Shown in pieces: positions 63,423 through 64,000 of a DNA stretch of 64,000 nt. The notes beneath the pieces are model-generated. The model did not search any database and had not been told where the DNA came from. It saw only the letters and a list, made by a program, of their open reading frames with translations. Position 1 is the stretch's first letter, and every line of letters starts with the position of its first letter. The stretch is from Flavobacteriales bacterium UBA852 (lineage in GTDB: Bacteria > Bacteroidota > Bacteroidia > Flavobacteriales_E > Vicingaceae), in assembly GCA_002295925.1 (NCBI GenBank), contig DBGO01000022.1, positions 65,737 to 129,736 of the forward strand, in the 5' to 3' direction. The translations under genes and the position numbers were made by a program.

Positions 63423-64000
63423 TTAATCATATTTTTTCAATTTTAGTAAGTTTCCTTTATCATCATAGAGTTCAATTTTTTCTAACTTACCTCTTTCATT
63501 CCAATACTTCCATTTTTTCACCTTTATATTTGCTTGAAATATTTTTCCTTTTTCTTTACGCTTGCCATTATTATAATATGATTTACCTTTCATCACTTTT
63601 TTTGTTATACCTTTCAATTTACTCATCAATTCACCGTTAATATAATAAGTATTGCACTTTACCATATTATAATTATCAATTAATTTTCCTTTGGTTTCTA
63701 TGTTGCTATTTTCATAAAAGGTTATAAAACTCCCTTTGCCGTTTTTTAATTTGGAATATCCTTGTATAATTCCGTTAGGATAATAGAAAAATTGTTTGCC
63801 ATTTATTTTGCCAAGTTTATAATTAACAGTTTGCTTAATTTGTCCATTTGTATAATATTCAATGTAAATTCCGTCAAGAACATCATTCTTATAGGAAGCA
63901 ATTAATTCATATTGCTTAAAATTTTTATCGAAAAAACGTGTTGAAATTTTAATGGTATCACTTTTTATTATATATACTTACCCGTTGTGCATTTGTAAAT
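63423..64000 (-). pseudogene. MORN/YwqK-like repeat protein, partial and probably frameshifted
   Basis: Minus-strand frame from the stop at 63423 stays open to about 63977 and carries several short repeats of the MORN/YwqK type (EYYTNGQIKQ, FFYYPNGIIQG, TFYENSNIETKG, SYYNNGKRKEKG, KYWNERGKLEKIE). There is no ATG, GTG or TTG in this frame before 63665, and the upstream stretch 63965-64000 reads as protein in a different frame (TNAQRVSIYNKK). A one-base change in a five-A run near 63963-63967 explains both. The gene runs off the window. Function unknown; the YwqK family is sometimes linked to toxin immunity. Confidence 0.55.

Noticed and set aside
63419..63640. Plus-strand ORF of 73 codons at the window end
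   Set aside because: It lies opposite the repeat protein gene and is a phase shadow rich in Phe, Leu and Ser from A/T-rich antisense reading.
1..64000. CRISPR arrays, tRNA and rRNA genes, origin of replication
   Set aside because: No regularly spaced direct repeats, cloverleaf-type sequence, rRNA segments or clustered DnaA boxes were noticed on reading both strands; small structured RNAs could be missed without a covariance search.

Overview
The window is a contiguous, AT-rich piece of a Bacteroidota chromosome. The lineage is shown by gliding genes gldB and gldC, a secreted protein with a type IX secretion (T9SS) type A C-terminal sorting domain, TonB-dependent receptors with N-terminal carboxypeptidase-D regulatory-like domains, DUF4249, DUF5606 and DUF2520 proteins, a one-chain E1 alpha/beta dehydrogenase, a one-chain ResB/CcsA protein, and promoter boxes of the Bacteroidota type (TTTG, about 19-21 bases, TAnnTTTG). 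A flavobacterium-like or sphingobacterium-like member is plausible; the sequence read by eye does not settle the family. No rRNA, tRNA, CRISPR array, prophage or complete insertion sequence was seen.

Layout. 1-6620: topoisomerase IV (parE, cut by the window edge; parC), a DUF5606 protein and an M3 oligoendopeptidase, closed by a strong hairpin. 6693-7016: a broken HNH nuclease gene. 7070-12585 (minus): a small membrane protein, nadE, a TonB receptor with a T9SS cargo protein just upstream, and an outer-membrane beta-barrel protein. 12643-16530 (plus): gldB, a THUMP-domain rRNA methyltransferase and an acyl-CoA carboxylase beta subunit. 16521-22207 (minus): a hydroxyacid dehydrogenase, an acetyltransferase-like protein, a phospholipase-D-like enzyme, DUF4919, an FKBP isomerase and galE.

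22206-34836 is a surface-polysaccharide locus: a polytopic membrane protein on the plus strand, then on the minus strand several glycosyltransferases, sugar or glycan methyltransferases, a Wzx-type flippase and a three-gene set for a dTDP-3-acetamido-3,6-dideoxyhexose (FdtA/FdtC/FdtB type). It looks more AT-rich than its flanks and holds decayed coding fragments between genes, as expected of a locus remodelled by transfer. A methyltransferase and a ResB/CcsA cytochrome c maturation protein follow (34869-38746).

38823-63239 is mostly housekeeping: DUF2520, kdsC, a phosphoribosyltransferase, DUF3108, an orphan peptide-binding lipoprotein, an EEP-family phosphatase, ribBA, ruvX, def, a TPR-like lipoprotein, a TlyA methyltransferase, gldC, fetAB, msrB, the fused E1, an M23/LysM peptidase, a DCC-family thiol protein, a DnaQ-like exonuclease, a DUF4249/TonB-receptor pair, a fused hemA-hemC gene followed by hemD, and fhs. 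The window closes in a MORN/YwqK-like repeat gene that runs off the edge and seems frameshifted.

Most notable: the HemA-HemC fusion; a candidate sliding-clamp-binding peptide at the extreme C-terminus of ParC; a perfect 16-base palindrome carrying a TAnnTTTG box on each strand between ribBA and ruvX; two divergent genes whose ATG codons share two bases of one CATG; and several pseudogene remnants.
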